Positions 8,593-17,795 are shown, counted from the stretch's first letter. The stretch: 64,000 nt of DNA from an uncultured Atopostipes sp. (GCA_910588235.1 CAJUOQ010000004.1:14624-78623); one strand, 5' to 3'. The notes: a model not told the origin generated them from the letters alone. A program made the numbers and translations.

Positions 8593-9582
8593 ATGGCAAC
8601 TGTTGTTCGTAAACAACCAGAGATTAGTTCTTTGTTTACAAAATTAATTAACAATAATACCTTGCAACACGCTTATATTTTTGAAGGTGTTGCCGGATCT
8701 GGTAAATATGAAATGGCGACATGGATCGCACAAGGCTTATTTTGTCAAAATCCGACAGAAGATGGGAGTCCTTGTTTAGAGTGCAATCAATGTATGCGAA
8801 TTGCCCAGGGAGAACATCCTGATGTAAGTACCGTTGAGCCAGATGGTATGTCGATAAAAGTGGGACAAGTGCGAGCGATTAAAGAAGAGTTCGCGAAAAG
8901 CGGTATGGAAAGTCGTAAAAAAATATTGATTGTTAAAGAAATGGATAAAATGACGACAAGTGCTGCCAATAGTTTATTGAAGTTTATTGAAGAGCCTGAA
9001 GGTGAGTTTACCATCATGCTTTTAACGACGGAGCTGCAACAATTGTTACCAACCATTGTTTCAAGAAGCCAGATTATCCACTTTCCTGTTCGTGAAATTA
9101 ACGGCCGGATTGAGGATATTATGGCCTGTGAAATTCCAGAAAAATCTGCCACATTGCTTGCTCATCTGACTCAAGATACAGAGGAAGCATTGAATATTTA
9201 TGAAGATGAAAATTTTAATAAAATTGTTGAAACAATCTGGCAATGGTTTTTATTCCTCAGTAAAAATGATGAGCGAGCCTTTATTTATATCCAAACAAAA
9301 ATAATGCCCCTTGTGGATAATCGTGAGACCTCGTCTTTGATCTTAGACTTGTTGATTTTAGTTTATCAAGATTTGACCGCTATTTGTTTTGAGCAAGACC
9401 GCGTTTTAGCTTTTTCGAAGCACAGAAATCAACTGGAACAAATGGCGACAAGTTCTATGAAAAGTGAATTGACACAGATCCTCACTGCTTTACTGAATGG
9501 GAAAAAGAAATTGGATCGTTATGTATCCGCACAAGGTATTTTTGAACAAATTGCATTAAAAGTAACAAATCTCACGATTTAA
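8593..9582 (+). CDS. holB: DNA polymerase III subunit delta'
   Basis: This clamp-loader subunit partners DnaX. The 329-residue protein has a P-loop remnant GVAGSGKYE (32-40), a zinc module with Cys 51, 61, 64 and 67, and the NSLLKFIEEPEG helix shared with DnaX. It lies directly before yabA. In Bacillus ricT (yaaT) sits between the two; here only about 67 bases separate the holB stop from the chosen yabA start. Confidence 0.93.
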   Translation: MATVVRKQPEISSLFTKLINNNTLQHAYIFEGVAGSGKYEMATWIAQGLFCQNPTEDGSPCLECNQCMRIAQGEHPDVSTVEPDGMSIKVGQVRAIKEEFAKSGMESRKKILIVKEMDKMTTSAANSLLKFIEEPEGEFTIMLLTTELQQLLPTIVSRSQIIHFPVREINGRIEDIMACEIPEKSATLLAHLTQDTEEALNIYEDENFNKIVETIWQWFLFLSKNDERAFIYIQTKIMPLVDNRETSSLILDLLILVYQDLTAICFEQDRVLAFSKHRNQLEQMATSSMKSELTQILTALLNGKKKLDRYVSAQGIFEQIALKVTNLTI

Positions 9583-9649
9583 TTTGCGAAGTGACTTAAA
9601 AGAATTTGAAATATCATGTAGAATAGACGTAGTAAAAGGAGTGGGATGT

Positions 9650-9988
9650 GTGAAGAAAAAGGAAATCATCGACACGGTTATCGACATAGAATCACAAACT
9701 GACGCCACTCTCCGAACAATAAGCGCACTAAAAGAAGAAATTGAACATCTTTTAGAAGAAAATCAAACTTTGCATATGGAAAATAAACATTTACGTGAGC
9801 GGTTAGATAACGAACCCAATCGCCTGACTGAAGAGGATGAAAGTGCAGGACTGACGAAATCACGTTTGAATTTAGAAAGTATTTACGAAGATGGCTTTCA
9901 CGTATGTAATTTATTTTATGGGCAGCGTCGTGTAGAAGATGAACCATGTGCTTTTTGTTTAGAAGTTATTTACGGCGAAAGAAAGTAA
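9650..9988 (+). CDS. yabA: Replication initiation control protein YabA
   Basis: YabA binds DnaA and DnaN and restrains new initiation. The product is 112 residues: an N-terminal coiled coil (5-55, with LLEENQTLHMENKHLRERL) and a C-terminal zinc domain with H84, C86, C100 and C103. The GTG start at 9650 has AAAAGGAGTGGG upstream and matches the family N-terminus KKKEIIDTV. An in-frame ATG 66 bases upstream would begin inside the holB junction and is rejected. The stop lies within the stem of the following terminator. Confidence 0.93.
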   Translation: MKKKEIIDTVIDIESQTDATLRTISALKEEIEHLLEENQTLHMENKHLRERLDNEPNRLTEEDESAGLTKSRLNLESIYEDGFHVCNLFYGQRRVEDEPCAFCLEVIYGERK

Positions 9989-10025
9989 TAAATTCCATCT
10001 TACTATGGGATTTATTACTTTTTTG
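9983..10025 (+). terminator. Strong terminator overlapping the yabA stop
   Basis: AAGTAATAAATTCCAT (9983-9998) pairs over 16 positions with ATGGGATTTATTACTT (10005-10020), with one G-T pair, followed by a T-run. The left arm includes the yabA stop codon. Confidence 0.85.
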
Positions 10026-10083
10026 CTTATGAGCGTTCGATGTAAGAATTTAACCAATTATGTTTCCATCTTTGGTCAAAAAG

Positions 10084-10108
10084 ACTCGCCGATTAGCGAG
10101 TTTTTTTA
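10084..10108 (+). terminator. Second terminator before yabB
   Basis: ACTCGC (10084-10089), loop CGATTA, GCGAGT (10096-10101), then a run of T. It lies 80 bases past the yabA terminator and just before yabB. No promoter is visible between them, so it is probably a back-up stop. Confidence 0.75.
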
Positions 10109-10130
10109 ATGACTACAAAGGAGTTTTAAA

Positions 10131-10883
10131 GTGCTAAAAGAAAATGAACGAATTGATTATTTAATGCAACATGATTTAGGAATTATTCAAAGTCCACAAG
10201 TTTTTTCTTTCTCCTTAGACGCGGTCTTGTTGGGAGACTTTGCGAAGATTAGAAATCGAAAAGACTTAAAGATTATTGACCTCTGTTCTGGGAATGGGGC
10301 AGTTGCTTTAATGTTATCTCAAAAAACAGAAAGTCATATTTATGGCGTGGAGATTCAAGCAGAACTGGCCGACATGGCGCAACGAAGTATTGAAATGAAC
10401 CAGTTAAGCGACCAGATTACGATGATTCACAAAGATTTAAAAGAAATTGGAACAGAACATTATGATTCAGTCGATGTGATTACTTGTAATCCGCCTTACT
10501 TTCCACTAGAAGAGCAAGGGCAAGTGAATCCAAATGAATATTTAGCGATTGCCCGCCATGAACTATATGTGAACTTAGATGAATTATTATTCAAAATTTC
10601 TAAATTATTGAAAATCAATGGAAAAACATATATCGTCCACCGACCGGATCGCTTTTTGGAATTAATGGATGTCATGCGTGCCCATCGTGTCATGCCTAAA
10701 CGGGTTCGTTTTATTCATGCGAATGAAAAAACACCGGCCAATATGGTATTAATTGAAGGAATAAAAAACGGGAAAGAAGCAGGTTTTCAGATGCTTCCTC
10801 CTTTATTTGTGCATGAAGAAGATGGCAGTTATCGACCAGAAGTAAGGAAGGTTCTCTATGGTGAACAAAGAAACGAAAAATAA
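10131..10883 (+). CDS. trmN6: tRNA1(Val) (adenine(37)-N6)-methyltransferase, YabB/TrmN6 family
   Basis: An S-adenosylmethionine-dependent N6-adenine methyltransferase of 250 residues. The SAM motif DLCSGNGAV (51-59) and the catalytic NPPYF (120-124) are present. The family modifies the A37 position of one tRNA-Val in E. coli; the Gram-positive substrate is assumed to be similar. The start is GTG with AAAGGAG upstream. The stop overlaps the start of the GIY-YIG gene by 26 bases. Confidence 0.9.
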   Translation: MLKENERIDYLMQHDLGIIQSPQVFSFSLDAVLLGDFAKIRNRKDLKIIDLCSGNGAVALMLSQKTESHIYGVEIQAELADMAQRSIEMNQLSDQITMIHKDLKEIGTEHYDSVDVITCNPPYFPLEEQGQVNPNEYLAIARHELYVNLDELLFKISKLLKINGKTYIVHRPDRFLELMDVMRAHRVMPKRVRFIHANEKTPANMVLIEGIKNGKEAGFQMLPPLFVHEEDGSYRPEVRKVLYGEQRNEK

Positions 10884-11184
10884 AAGAAAAGAAAACTTTT
10901 TTTATGTCTTATGGTGTAAGGATCATTCTTTTTATGCCGGTTATACGACAGATTTAAAACGACGTGAGAAAGAGCATAATACCGGAGTCGGTGCAAAATA
11001 TACGCGACCAGCTAGCCGACGTCCTCTAAAAATGATCTATGCCGAAACCTATGAAACGCGGAGCGAAGCGATGCAAGCAGAAGCCGCCTTTAAACGGTTA
11101 ACACGGCCTCAAAAAGAAACTTATTTAAAAGAAAAAGGCATTGAATTTCCATTGAAAAAAGACAAACCTTGTCTAATCTATTAA
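10858..11184 (+). CDS. GIY-YIG nuclease family protein (YazA-like)
   Basis: This 108-residue protein is a stand-alone GIY-YIG domain: FYVLWCKDHSFYAGYTTDL (15-33), a conserved Arg in KRREKEHN and the downstream Glu segment. In Bacillus yazA lies in the same place between yabB and rsmI. The biological target is unknown; a relation to UvrC and Slx1 nucleases is known only at family level. It overlaps the methyltransferase gene, so translation is probably coupled. Confidence 0.9.
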   Translation: MVNKETKNKRKENFFYVLWCKDHSFYAGYTTDLKRREKEHNTGVGAKYTRPASRRPLKMIYAETYETRSEAMQAEAAFKRLTRPQKETYLKEKGIEFPLKKDKPCLIY

Positions 11185-11202
11185 AAAAGGAGGGTTTAAA
11201 AA

Positions 11203-12066
11203 ATGAAAGCACAACAAAGTTATGAAGAAACGGACCGAGGGACGCTGTATTTAGTTCCCACACCGATCGGAAATTTAGAGGATATGACTTTCCGAGCGAT
11301 CCAGACCTTAAAAGATGTCGATTTAATTGCTTGCGAAGATACGCGAGTTACCCAAAAACTGTTAAATCATTTTGAAATTAATACTGAAAAAGTAAGTTAT
11401 CACGAACATAATGTGCGTACCCATACGAGTGAACTGATAGAAAAATTATTAGCAGGAGAAAATATTGCTCAAGTCAGTGATGCAGGGATGCCTTCGATTA
11501 GTGATCCCGGGGTAGAACTTGTGGCAACGGCAGTGGCACAAAATATTCCCGTCGTTCCTCTGCCAGGCCCTAATGCAGCTTTAACGGCTTTAATTGCTTC
11601 GGGGATTTCACCACAACCTTTCACATTTTATGGCTTTTTAAATCGTAAAAAGTCCGAATTGAAAGAAGAGTTAGAAGGATTAAAAAATAAAACAGAAACA
11701 TTAATTTTTTATGAATCCCCGTATCGCTTAAAACAATTGCTGGAAAGTTTAACAGAAATTTTTGGTTCCGACCGACGAGTCGTCCTAGCACGAGAAGTAA
11801 CCAAACGCTATGAAGAATTTATCCGCGGGACAGCAGAAGAAGTTAGTGAATGGGCAGAGAAGACGGAATTGCGTGGAGAGTTCGTCGTAATTGTAGAAGG
11901 TAATGACGAAGTAGAAGAAGAGCACTATTGGGCGAATTGGACTGTTTTAGAACATATCGATTATAAAATGAATTTTGAAAAAATGTCCAGTAAGCAAGCA
12001 ATCAAAGAAGTCGCTAAAGAACGTGAAGTTCCGAAACGCGAGATTTATGCCGAATATCATCAATAG
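11203..12066 (+). CDS. rsmI: 16S rRNA (cytidine(1402)-2'-O)-methyltransferase
   Basis: RsmI methylates the 2'-OH of C1402 in the decoding centre. The 287-residue protein has VPTPIGNLEDMTFRA near residue 18, CEDTR near 46, SDAGMPSISDPG near 96, and PLPGPNAALTAL near 125, all typical of the tetrapyrrole methylase fold. AAAGGAGG precedes the ATG. It ends the yabB-yazA-rsmI group and is followed by a terminator. Confidence 0.95.
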   Translation: MKAQQSYEETDRGTLYLVPTPIGNLEDMTFRAIQTLKDVDLIACEDTRVTQKLLNHFEINTEKVSYHEHNVRTHTSELIEKLLAGENIAQVSDAGMPSISDPGVELVATAVAQNIPVVPLPGPNAALTALIASGISPQPFTFYGFLNRKKSELKEELEGLKNKTETLIFYESPYRLKQLLESLTEIFGSDRRVVLAREVTKRYEEFIRGTAEEVSEWAEKTELRGEFVVIVEGNDEVEEEHYWANWTVLEHIDYKMNFEKMSSKQAIKEVAKEREVPKREIYAEYHQ

Positions 12067-12075
12067 TTCAAGAGG

Positions 12076-12104
12076 GAATGTAGTCCGAGGCTACATTCTT
12101 TTTT
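12076..12104 (+). terminator. Terminator of rsmI
   Basis: GAATGTAG (12076-12083), loop TCCGAGG, CTACATTC (12091-12098), then six T. It closes the conserved block; the sequence after it becomes strikingly AT-rich. Confidence 0.85.
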
Positions 12105-12288
12105 AATGGCACTTCAGCGAAAGTAGAAAAATCTTCCTACAATAATTATATATCATAGATAAAGGACATTTAATAAATTAGCAAAATTTAATTATTCTAA
12201 TTATTACTTAATTATATGTTGTATTTATTAACGTATTATATTAATATTAAAACATCGATACATTTGTTAGTGGTTAGTTAGGAGAAAT

Positions 12289-12437
12289 ATGCAAAAAGAA
12301 ACTAAGTTAAAAATCCTCTAGACTATTCAAATGATTTAGAAGATTTTTAAGATACCACGAGGACAACAGTAATTGAATTACTAGTCGATTCATTCCTAAC
12401 AAAATATGAAAGTGATATATTTAGAGGTGAAGAATTC
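12289..12437 (+). pseudogene. Possible decayed small gene upstream of the ABC permease
   Basis: An ATG at 12289 has a good TTAGGAGAA site but opens only ten codons. One frame away the reading continues as NPLDYSNDLEDF to a stop at 12348, and then, in that same frame, as TTVIELLVDSFLTKY-type helical sequence running straight into the permease frame. This looks like a short gene broken by one frameshift and one stop, but chance reading of AT-rich DNA cannot be excluded. No family is recognised. The rest of 12105-12288 shows no gene. Confidence 0.25.
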
Positions 12438-13181
12438 TTGAGAAAAATATATTATTTATCTAAACATTTTATAAGAGTGTTTTCGGCTTATAAAATCAAT
12501 TTTTTATCTATATTAATTATTCCTGTTATAGGGGTGGTTTATCAACAAAGGGACTTTATATTTGAAGCAATAGAAGTTGGCGCATTTTATCAATATATTT
12601 CAATTTGGCTTGCTTATATGGTGACTATGACTTCGTTTACGATTGGTTATCAATTAGTAATGATTAGAGAACAACAATTTTTAAAACAGATGAAATTTAT
12701 TGTTCAGGATTATAAATATGTTATATTTTCTTTAATCTTATCCCAATATTTTATTTTAGCAATAACAGTACTTATTTTAGCGATCACATCTTCTATTTTA
12801 TTTAATATTCCACTTTTAAGATTATTAATATTTAGCTATGGAGTAGTTACAATCCCACTTATTCCATTAAGTTTTGCTTTTTTAGTATTTAATGTAATTC
12901 CTATACATGCCGAAAACTTACAGCCTATAATAACTGTGGGCACCGCTCTTATGCTCTTTTCTATGAATTATATTTCCCCGATCCAGGAAATATCATTAAT
13001 AAATCTTATCGTTAACCCTATGCAATATGTATTGGAGGCGGGTAAGATATGGGGCGCAGCTTTTACTCAATCCAATCTTCTTGTTAATTATCCTGCTCTT
13101 ATTGTTGCTACTTTATGGTATTTTGCTATTGGATTTTTATCCGTTAAGCACACAAAAATTGTCCCTAATTATCGGATTTAA
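12438..13181 (+). CDS. ABC-2 type transporter permease-like membrane protein
   Basis: The 247-residue product is strongly hydrophobic, with about six predicted membrane segments (roughly 20-35, 52-72, 95-120, 125-155, 168-185 and 215-240). There is no signature beyond the ABC-2 permease pattern, and the call depends on the ATPase gene 20 bases downstream. The start is TTG with AGAGGTGA eight bases before. The composition is much more AT-rich than the flanking genes, suggesting transfer. The cargo is unknown; export of, or immunity to, a peptide is one possibility. Confidence 0.65.
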   Translation: MRKIYYLSKHFIRVFSAYKINFLSILIIPVIGVVYQQRDFIFEAIEVGAFYQYISIWLAYMVTMTSFTIGYQLVMIREQQFLKQMKFIVQDYKYVIFSLILSQYFILAITVLILAITSSILFNIPLLRLLIFSYGVVTIPLIPLSFAFLVFNVIPIHAENLQPIITVGTALMLFSMNYISPIQEISLINLIVNPMQYVLEAGKIWGAAFTQSNLLVNYPALIVATLWYFAIGFLSVKHTKIVPNYRI

Positions 13182-13200
13182 ATTTGTCAGGAGGTTTGTA

Positions 13201-13905
13201 ATGAAAATAACGAACTTAAGTTTTCAATATCCTAAAAGCGATAGAAAGATTTTCGAAAATTTTAATTGGGAATTGGATTGTCAAAAGATACATTTCGTTA
13301 TAGGCGAGAATGGATCTGGTAAAACAACTTTTTACGAAATAATCACTGGGATGTTAGATTATGATGGAGAGATATTAGATCCGATACAGCCGGAAGATAT
13401 ATTGTTGCATTTACAAGGAGTGCCAATGCTAAAAACATTAAAAGGAAAATATTTAGCTGAACTGATATTAGGAGGAGACGGCAATTATAGTGAGATTACT
13501 TTGGAAAATGTTCGAAAAAATTTGCCGAAAAAAAGCTATAAAAAGATTCAGTATCTATGGGACTCCGATTATGGAAATATGTCTGTTGGTGAAAGACGAT
13601 GGCTAATTGTATATTTATTTAGCTTATTAGATCGAGAATTATATATATTTGATGAGCCAACAGCAGGATTAGATGTCAATTCTGCTAGAGAAATATTATA
13701 TTTAATAAATAAACTTTCTACGGATAAGCGAAAAAAAGTCCTACTGACCACCCATCGATTGGAAGAAATTAACTACTTCAGTGACTATTCATTAACAATT
13801 ATTAGCAATGGTGCAAATTATTTTACAGGTAATAAAAGTGAATTCGAAGCGTTGCTTCGTGAAGTCAAATCAAGCAATTTAAATGAAGTAATAAAAAATA
13901 TATAA
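13201..13905 (+). CDS. ABC transporter ATP-binding protein
   Basis: This 234-residue ATPase has Walker A GENGSGKTT (35-43), a signature MSVGERR (127-133; LSGGQ type with the second Gly kept), Walker B LYIFDEPTAGLD and the H-loop TTHRLEE. CAGGAGG precedes the ATG. It is translated right after the permease gene and should power it. An upstream in-frame extension lies inside the permease gene and lacks a binding site, so it is rejected. The gene is AT-rich like its partner. Confidence 0.88.
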   Translation: MKITNLSFQYPKSDRKIFENFNWELDCQKIHFVIGENGSGKTTFYEIITGMLDYDGEILDPIQPEDILLHLQGVPMLKTLKGKYLAELILGGDGNYSEITLENVRKNLPKKSYKKIQYLWDSDYGNMSVGERRWLIVYLFSLLDRELYIFDEPTAGLDVNSAREILYLINKLSTDKRKKVLLTTHRLEEINYFSDYSLTIISNGANYFTGNKSEFEALLREVKSSNLNEVIKNI

Positions 13906-14106
13906 ACCTGAATCATTTATTTCAAGTGAAATAAGAATAAAGTTTTATGCTTGTTATTTTCTTGATGGTGAAAGAATTGTATTCAAAAATTAGTTTTCTC
14001 TTATTTTGTAGAAAAAGTAATTTTGAGCTTTGTATCCTAAACAATAAGTGTTAGAATGTAATCAGTTTGTAATATAGAGAAAATTATGAAGAAAGTTGGT
14101 TAAAAT

Positions 14107-14697
14107 ATGCTACATAAGTTTCGTTTGCTCCTCACAACTGCTTCGACCGCAATTTTATTGCTGGCATGCACTAGTGAAACGACTGAAGATGCATCGAATG
14201 AGATCTCGTCAACGGATACTGCCGAAGTGCAAACAACAGAAACATTGGATGATGAGAACGACTCAGAAGATGAAAACAAGACAGAAGATGCAGATTCAAC
14301 AAGTGAACAAACTTCAGAGCAGACTTCCAATGAAGAAACGACTGAAGAAGTAACTGAAGAAAAAACAGAGGAGGAAGCTAAAACAGATGATTCAACGTCT
14401 GAAGAGACCGTTGAAGAGTCGAAAGATGTACAAACTGAAGAAGCAACTCCTGCTGACCTTGACTCAGACGAACAAGCAGCGCTGGAGAAGATTCTAAGTG
14501 TCACTGGTTTAAACCTTGAAGAGCATACTTATTCTTTTGATCAAACGGACGATTACATTGAAGTAGAGATTCGCGAAAAAACGGAAGATGAAGCAACACC
14601 GCTTGTTGGCTTGTACCGCTATAATCCAGAAACCAAAGAAGTTCTCGTGAGTGATTACTTAACAGGAGAATTTATTCCTTATGAAAATTTAGATTAA
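14107..14697 (+). CDS. Acidic lipoprotein with Ser/Thr/Glu-rich linker
   Basis: A 196-residue predicted lipoprotein. The signal peptide ends in the lipobox LLAC (Cys about 21), so it should be anchored outside the membrane. Residues 22-115 are low-complexity Glu, Asp, Ser and Thr, which resembles a surface spacer. A folded domain of about 75 residues follows, ending LYRYNPETKEVLVSDYLTG. The C-terminal domain is not recognised with certainty. It is transcribed alone and ends at a terminator. Confidence 0.75.
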   Translation: MLHKFRLLLTTASTAILLLACTSETTEDASNEISSTDTAEVQTTETLDDENDSEDENKTEDADSTSEQTSEQTSNEETTEEVTEEKTEEEAKTDDSTSEETVEESKDVQTEEATPADLDSDEQAALEKILSVTGLNLEEHTYSFDQTDDYIEVEIREKTEDEATPLVGLYRYNPETKEVLVSDYLTGEFIPYENLD

Positions 14698-14707
14698 AAT
14701 AACTGCT

Positions 14708-14760
14708 AAAAACTGTCCTTTCGCAAAGAAATTTTGTGAAAAGCCAGTTTTTTCTTTTTT
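14708..14760 (+). terminator. Terminator after the lipoprotein gene
   Basis: AAAAACTG (14708-14715) pairs with CAGTTTTT (14745-14752), with an inner TTTCGCAAA/TTTGTGAAA stem, followed by a T-rich tail. Confidence 0.75.
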
Positions 14761-14830
14761 ATAAGGAGGGAGTGTGCTATCATAAAAGGTATATTATTAA
14801 AAAATGATGAGAATTGAAAGGGAGAATTTA

Positions 14831-16636
14831 ATGTCCGAGCAATTAAAACCACGTTCTGAAGTCAGCGATCAGTTAAAATGGGATTTATCTGCCATTTTCG
14901 CTACGGAGGAAGATTTTGAAAAAGCATTAAAGGAATTTCCAGACCAAGTCAACGTCTTTGTTTCTGAATATAAAGGAAATTTAAAGAGCGCTGAAGATGT
15001 GGTGGAAGCATTACATAAATATGAAGAAGTTATCGCTATGGCTAGTTATTTAGGACAATATGCGAGCTTACCGGTAAGTGTCGATATTACGGATGGTGAG
15101 GCTGCCAGCCGTGCACGCTCAGTGTCTTCTAAACTTTCACAAGAAAGCGCTAAACTTAGCTTTTATGATTCTGAAGTCTTGACGCTATCTGAAACAGAAT
15201 TAGACAAAGTGAAAAATCTAGAACCTAAATTCAATGCTTGGGTTCGTCAAACAAAGAAGAGTAAAGAAGCAGCGTTAGCGCCAGAAGTTGAAGAAACACT
15301 GGAACTATTAAATCCTGTCTTAGGCTCCTTCCAAGAAATTTATGAACAAGCGCGTTCCAATGATCCGGATTTTGGAACCTTTGAAGTCGAAGGTAAAGAA
15401 TATCCTTTAAGTTTTGTCTTGTATGAAGATTATTATATGTACCACACGGATCCGAAAGTTCGTCGTGCGTCCTATGATAAATTTAATGAAGTGTTAGGAC
15501 AGTATAAAAATACCGTGGCGACTGCTTACTATAGCCAAGTGGTGAAGGAAAAGACCCTCGCTACTATGCGTGGGTATGATTCGGTCATCGATTATTTACT
15601 GGAGTCACAAGAAGTTACGCGAGAGATGTATGATCGCCAAATTGATGTGATTATGGAAAAGTTTGCGCCGGTCATGCGTAAATATATTACCCATTTAAAA
15701 GAACAAAATGGCTTAGATCAAGTGACTTATGCAGATTTAAAAATAGATGTCGATCCAGATTTCAAACAAGATATCACGATTGAAGAAACCAAAGACCTTG
15801 TGCAAAAGGCACTTGCGCCATTTGGTCAAGAATATGTGGATACCATTATGCGCTCTTACGATGAGCAATGGGTAGATTTTGCGCGAAACATCGGAAAGCG
15901 TTCCGGAGCTTTTTGTTCAACGACTTATAAAAAGCATCCTTATATCATGATGTCATTCTCTGGCTTACTCAGTGATGCCTACACATTATTTCATGAGTTA
16001 GGCCATGCAGGACAAGGTATTTATTCGCATAAAGAGAATTCGCTCACAGGAGCAAGACCTTCTTTATACTTGATCGAAGCACCATCTACTTTCCATGAGT
16101 TATTTTTAACGGATTATTTAAAAGATCGGACAGATGATCCTCGTGAAGAACGGGCTGCTTTATCAATGATGATTTCAAAAACATATTTCCATAATTTTGT
16201 GACACATTTATTAGAAGCCGCATACCAACGAGAAGTGTACCGTTTAATTGATCAGGGAGAAAGCTTTGACGCCAATAAACTTTCTGAAATTAAACGTTCA
16301 GTTCTGGAAGAATTCTGGGGAGATGCGGTTGAAATCGAACCAGGTGCAGAGCTCACGTGGATGCGTCAATCGCATTATTATATGGGCTTGTATCCTTATA
16401 CGTATTCAGCAGGACTAACCATTGCGACCCAAGCCTTCTTAAAAATTAAAAATGGGGATTCGAGCATGGAAGATTGGATAGACTTCTTACTTTTGGGTGG
16501 ACAAGAAGCACCACTAGAAGCGACAAAAGTTGCCAATGTAGACGTTGGAACAGATCAAGCTTTACTAGATACGATTGAATATCTAGATGAATCGGTTGAT
16601 CGTATTATTGAATTAAGTAGCGAATTAGACGCTTAA
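14831..16636 (+). CDS. pepF: Oligoendopeptidase F (M3 family zinc peptidase)
   Basis: A cytoplasmic peptidase that degrades oligopeptides of about 7-17 residues. The 601-residue protein has the zinc motif HELGH (388-392) and the distal ligand Glu in LIEAPSTFHE (about 416), both typical of M3B peptidases. The start at 14831 has AAAGGGAGAA and matches the family start; two in-frame ATGs 27 and 24 bases upstream are less likely. An extended -10 (TGC-TATCAT, 14775-14783) lies upstream. It is monocistronic. Confidence 0.94.
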   Translation: MSEQLKPRSEVSDQLKWDLSAIFATEEDFEKALKEFPDQVNVFVSEYKGNLKSAEDVVEALHKYEEVIAMASYLGQYASLPVSVDITDGEAASRARSVSSKLSQESAKLSFYDSEVLTLSETELDKVKNLEPKFNAWVRQTKKSKEAALAPEVEETLELLNPVLGSFQEIYEQARSNDPDFGTFEVEGKEYPLSFVLYEDYYMYHTDPKVRRASYDKFNEVLGQYKNTVATAYYSQVVKEKTLATMRGYDSVIDYLLESQEVTREMYDRQIDVIMEKFAPVMRKYITHLKEQNGLDQVTYADLKIDVDPDFKQDITIEETKDLVQKALAPFGQEYVDTIMRSYDEQWVDFARNIGKRSGAFCSTTYKKHPYIMMSFSGLLSDAYTLFHELGHAGQGIYSHKENSLTGARPSLYLIEAPSTFHELFLTDYLKDRTDDPREERAALSMMISKTYFHNFVTHLLEAAYQREVYRLIDQGESFDANKLSEIKRSVLEEFWGDAVEIEPGAELTWMRQSHYYMGLYPYTYSAGLTIATQAFLKIKNGDSSMEDWIDFLLLGGQEAPLEATKVANVDVGTDQALLDTIEYLDESVDRIIELSSELDA

Positions 16637-16651
16637 TTGAAATAAAATCTT

Positions 16652-16702
16652 AAACCCCCTGAATAGGAGAGTGTAAATGCTCTCCTGTTCAGGGGGTTTT
16701 TA
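16652..16702 (+). terminator. Strong terminator of pepF
   Basis: AAACCCCCTGAA-AGGAGAG pairs with CTCTCCTGTTCAGGGGGTTT around GTAAATG-type loop bases, followed by TTT. It is one of the strongest hairpins in the window. Confidence 0.9.
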
Positions 16703-16863
16703 TATTTAAAGAAGAGTGAAAGGAGCCATTACTGATATGCATCTTATATTCTTTCAATTAATTTCTGTTGGAAATAGACAGAAGAACATTTAAGGATTTA
16801 TGGTATAATTAAAAATGGATAACTCTTACTTTAGAGAAGAGATGTTGTGATTGGAGGGATAGT

Positions 16864-17535
16864 ATGGCAGTGAATTGGTTAGATCATTATCAACGAATTG
16901 TCCGTTTTTTAGGATTAGCTTTAGGCGAAAATTATGAGATTGTCTTGCATGTTCTTTCAGAAGAAGGTTTTTATATCGGAGAAATTGTGAATAATCATGT
17001 AAGCGGGCGAGACGAAGGATCCCCATTAACGAATCTCGCTTTGACAAAAATTAAACAAGAACATTATCGAGAGCATGATTATATCTTAAATTATAAAATA
17101 TCCGTCAAAGCAAATAAAACCATTAATGGATCAACTTTTTACATTAAAGATGAAGATGGAGAATTATTAGGTTTAATGTGTATTAATGCTGATTATTCAA
17201 AACATAAAAAAATAGCACAAGAAGTTCTACAATTAATGAACGTGGATGTTGAAAACTTAATCAGTACGGAAGCCGAAGAAGAAAATAACGGCAATTTTGT
17301 GGAAGTTTTATCCAATGATATTGAAGAAGTCATTAGTGAAATTATTGATCCAAAACTTCTAGATCATCGAGTTACATTAAGTAAAGAAGCGCGTTTGGAA
17401 ATCATCAAAGAACTTGATCAAAAAGGCGTCTTTCAATTAAAAGGAGCAATTGGAAAAATTGCACAGCTCTTAAGAGTGTCTGAACCTAGCGTGTATCGTT
17501 ATTTGAAAGAAGTGAATCAAACAAATAAAGTTTAG
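16864..17535 (+). CDS. YheO/DauR-family helix-turn-helix regulator with PAS-like domain
   Basis: A 223-residue transcription factor. Residues 1-115 form a YheO-type PAS domain (ending GELLGLMCINADYS), and residues 165-220 form the HTH_22 DNA-binding domain (KGVFQLKGAIGKIAQLLRVSEPSVYRYLKE). The ligand is not known; in DauR of Pseudomonas it is D-arginine-related, but transferring that would be a guess. TTGGAGG precedes the ATG, and TATAAT at 16804-16809 is a likely -10. No target gene is adjacent on the same strand. Confidence 0.85.
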   Translation: MAVNWLDHYQRIVRFLGLALGENYEIVLHVLSEEGFYIGEIVNNHVSGRDEGSPLTNLALTKIKQEHYREHDYILNYKISVKANKTINGSTFYIKDEDGELLGLMCINADYSKHKKIAQEVLQLMNVDVENLISTEAEEENNGNFVEVLSNDIEEVISEIIDPKLLDHRVTLSKEARLEIIKELDQKGVFQLKGAIGKIAQLLRVSEPSVYRYLKEVNQTNKV

Positions 17536-17795
17536 TAAGAATGCGAGTCGAAAGATGCTTATTTGAAATATAACATCACTCTATGCTGTTCAATATTGAA
17601 TGATAAAGAGTTTTCTTTTAATTTAAACGGCTTTATATTAAAAAGTATGGATAGAAAGCATTGAATCATTTCCAAAAACAATAAAGTTATGGGTTAAATG
17701 GAGGGCTATAGAAAACAAACATCTGACTCCTTAAATGGAAGTCGGTTTTCTGATATGAAACGAATGAATTCTCTCTTAATCTGACCTATAGAGAC

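Noticed and set aside
10022..10083. Small RNA between the two terminators after yabA
   Set aside because: No promoter hexamers or stable fold were seen in the 60-base gap.
14100..14504. 134-codon minus-strand Ser/Val-rich frame
   Set aside because: It is the complement of the acidic low-complexity part of the lipoprotein gene.
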